Positions 21,610-22,658 of a stretch of 22,658 nucleotides of DNA are shown here, piece after piece. The DNA comes from a virus: the IMG/VR virus record IMGVR_UViG_3300043409_001952, positions 1 through 22,658 of that record. One strand, given 5' to 3'. Both the position numbers and the translations under genes were made by a program. The notes under the pieces were generated by a model. It searched no databases. It was not told the DNA's origin and saw only the letters and a list, made by a program, of their open reading frames with translations. Within the stretch, counting starts at the first letter, position 1; each line of letters starts with the position of its first letter.

Positions 21610-21617
21610 TATAAATA
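21610..21617 (+). promoter_or_regulatory. T4-type late promoter
   Basis: An exact TATAAATA lies 31 nt before the ATG at 21649, in the 61 nt gap after the multidomain gene. In T4 this octamer is recognised by the gp55 sigma factor with gp33 and the clamp. A ribosome-binding site (AAGGGA) follows at the right place. The gap contains no clear terminator hairpin. Confidence 0.75.
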
Positions 21618-21648
21618 GGAACAGCACTCCGAAGTAAAGGGATATCTA

Positions 21649-22658
21649 ATGTTTACAAATCCACACAACCAAAATCTATTGAATGATGTTATGCGTGTTC
21701 TTAATGGTGAGACCACCGAACAGCCAATTCGACCAATCCCTATGTGGCTCACCGAAGCCGCCGAGGAAGCCGTAAAGAGCCTCAATGAAGCATATGAGTC
21801 GGGTGAGGTGATGACCCTTGAAATCAAGCGGGACATTCTCCGCAAGCATCTCAACGAAGCCATCAGCACCTGTGCTGATTGTGAGGTCACCAAGGAGACT
21901 CCGCTGCAATATGAAGAGGCTATCGCAGAGGTAAAGCGTGTTGGCAATCGACCCACGACAGGAGTCCCCGCAGGTGCTTCAAAAGAAGATCACGAAAAGT
22001 CTCGTAAAGCGAATCCGTTCAGGGCGAGTTTGGGAAAGGGAGTCCCCGCAGGAGCAAAGAAGGAAGAGTTCGAAGAGGACGAGTTGGATGAAGCCAATCA
22101 GCGTCTTAAAAAGAACAAGCCATACGAAGAACTCTACTACAAGTGGTTCGACGGCGTGGAAGTGTCTGTGATGGACATGGGCAAGATCTCCAAGGAGATT
22201 CAAGCCGCTTTGGACACAAAGGCAGACCTCAATAAGGTCATGCCCGAACTCGTCAAAAAGTACGGCAAGAACTCGCCAACAAAGAAGGAAGAGTTTGAAG
22301 AGGACGAGTTGGATGAAGGCAAGAAGAGTTGGCTTGATACTATCTTGGCAGCACAGGCAAAGGTGAAACCAAAAGACACTCTTGATGGAAATGGGAATCC
22401 CAAGCCCAAGCATGTCAAAGAAGATGTGAATGAAGCCAAACAGAGCGGAAGTTTTGCCGCCTTCTTCAAGACCAAGGAAGACAGTACTTTCGCCACAAAC
22501 GCACTCAGATTCCGAACTGAAGCCGAGGCAAAGCAATACGGACGGGATCTCTTCAATCGATGGTTCGGAGCCTCTGAGTGGAAGGTTATGCCCCACACAG
22601 ATAAGCCAAACTACGAACTGGTCAACAATGAGTTGAAGGCGATCAAAGAGTCTTCGCA
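21649..22658 (+). CDS. Acidic repeat protein, likely prohead core/structural (3' end outside window)
   Basis: At least 336 residues, open to the window edge; starts at an ATG with AAGGGA upstream, behind a late promoter. It is very rich in Glu, Lys and Ala. Six sites fit the T4 prohead protease (gp21) rule (L/I/V)-x-E|(A/G): LTE|A (34-37), LNE|A (45-48), LNE|A (68-71), LDE|A (146-149), LDE|G (221-224) and VNE|A (260-263). KKEEFEEDELDE occurs twice (137-148 and 212-223), and GVPAGA twice (105-110 and 131-136). Between them are small folded-looking segments, for example YYKWFDGVEVSVMDMG (163-178). Acidic proteins with such sites are typical of T4-type scaffold or head-internal proteins (gp67, gp68, gp22, IPs). 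The exact homologue is not recognised. Confidence 0.65.
   Translation, partial: MFTNPHNQNLLNDVMRVLNGETTEQPIRPIPMWLTEAAEEAVKSLNEAYESGEVMTLEIKRDILRKHLNEAISTCADCEVTKETPLQYEEAIAEVKRVGNRPTTGVPAGASKEDHEKSRKANPFRASLGKGVPAGAKKEEFEEDELDEANQRLKKNKPYEELYYKWFDGVEVSVMDMGKISKEIQAALDTKADLNKVMPELVKKYGKNSPTKKEEFEEDELDEGKKSWLDTILAAQAKVKPKDTLDGNGNPKPKHVKEDVNEAKQSGSFAAFFKTKEDSTFATNALRFRTEAEAKQYGRDLFNRWFGASEWKVMPHTDKPNYELVNNELKAIKESS
21961..22052 (+). repeat. Direct repeat encoding GVPAG
   Basis: GGAGTCCCCGCAGG is present at 21961-21974 and 22039-22052, 78 bp apart and in the same reading frame, so each copy encodes GVPAG. Both copies are followed by a lysine-glutamate-rich stretch. They sit within the acidic late protein and mark module boundaries. 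Confidence 0.85.
22056..22318 (+). repeat. 38 bp direct repeat within the acidic late protein gene
   Basis: The copies lie at 22056-22093 and 22281-22318 with a single silent difference (C at 22071, T at 22296). Each encodes KKEEFEEDELDE and ends at a predicted prohead protease site. The 225 bp spacing keeps the frame. Near identity at the DNA level implies a recent duplication or ongoing recombination between copies. Confidence 0.9.

Noticed and set aside
1-22658. CRISPR arrays, insertion sequences, integrase or attachment sites
   Set aside because: No regularly spaced repeats, transposase motifs or integrase motifs were seen on either strand.

Overview
The window is a contiguous piece of a large T4-like (myovirus) bacteriophage genome, read entirely on the + strand. 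The evidence is a family B DNA polymerase of the gp43 type, a RecA-like UvsX recombinase and a gp41-type DnaB-family helicase, in the same relative order and direction as in T4 (43, then uvsX, then 41). A phage tRNA-like gene and a late module with an exact T4-type late promoter motif (TATAAATA) support this. Several late-module proteins resemble, from memory, those of marine T4-like phages. The host cannot be read from the sequence, and no photosynthesis genes are present.

Layout. Positions 1-2860 hold the 3' two thirds of the polymerase gene, an 85-residue membrane protein in the place where T4 carries imm, and a polysaccharide-deacetylase-like gene. Positions 2861-2946 are a promoter-like leader, followed by uvsX (2947-3996). 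Positions 3993-14453 hold a 10.5 kb cassette of thirteen surface-glycan-type genes between uvsX and gene 41: two GT2-type glycosyltransferases, four other GT-A-like proteins, a GT31-like protein without a DXD motif, two SDR-type epimerase/dehydratases, a PRK-like kinase fused to a class II aldolase, a sugar nucleotidyltransferase, a short GDPD-like phosphodiesterase and a methyltransferase. Neighbours mostly overlap by ATGA, so the cassette looks translationally coupled and co-expressed with replication genes. Gene 41 (14456-16300) carries a 143-residue mini-intein inside its Walker A motif.

Positions 16301-17029 hold short repeats, two small overlapping ORFs, a good sigma70-type promoter and a tRNA-like gene. 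From 17030 to the end is a late-type module. It starts with a ligase-superfamily nucleotidyltransferase-like protein, which overlaps an 1121-residue fusion: HxGH nucleotidyltransferase, RimK-like ATP-grasp, RimB-like DTG protease, helical region, a phage 'YATA' motif and a DUF3140-like tail. It ends with an acidic repeat protein, cut by the window edge, that is dotted with L-x-E|A/G sites of the type cut by the T4 prohead protease.

The strongest candidates for something new are the ligase-like plus nucleotidyltransferase/ATP-grasp/protease pair, possibly packaged and matured in the head, and the large glycan-building cassette in the replication operon. The intein that interrupts the helicase ATP-binding loop is the most certain unusual feature.
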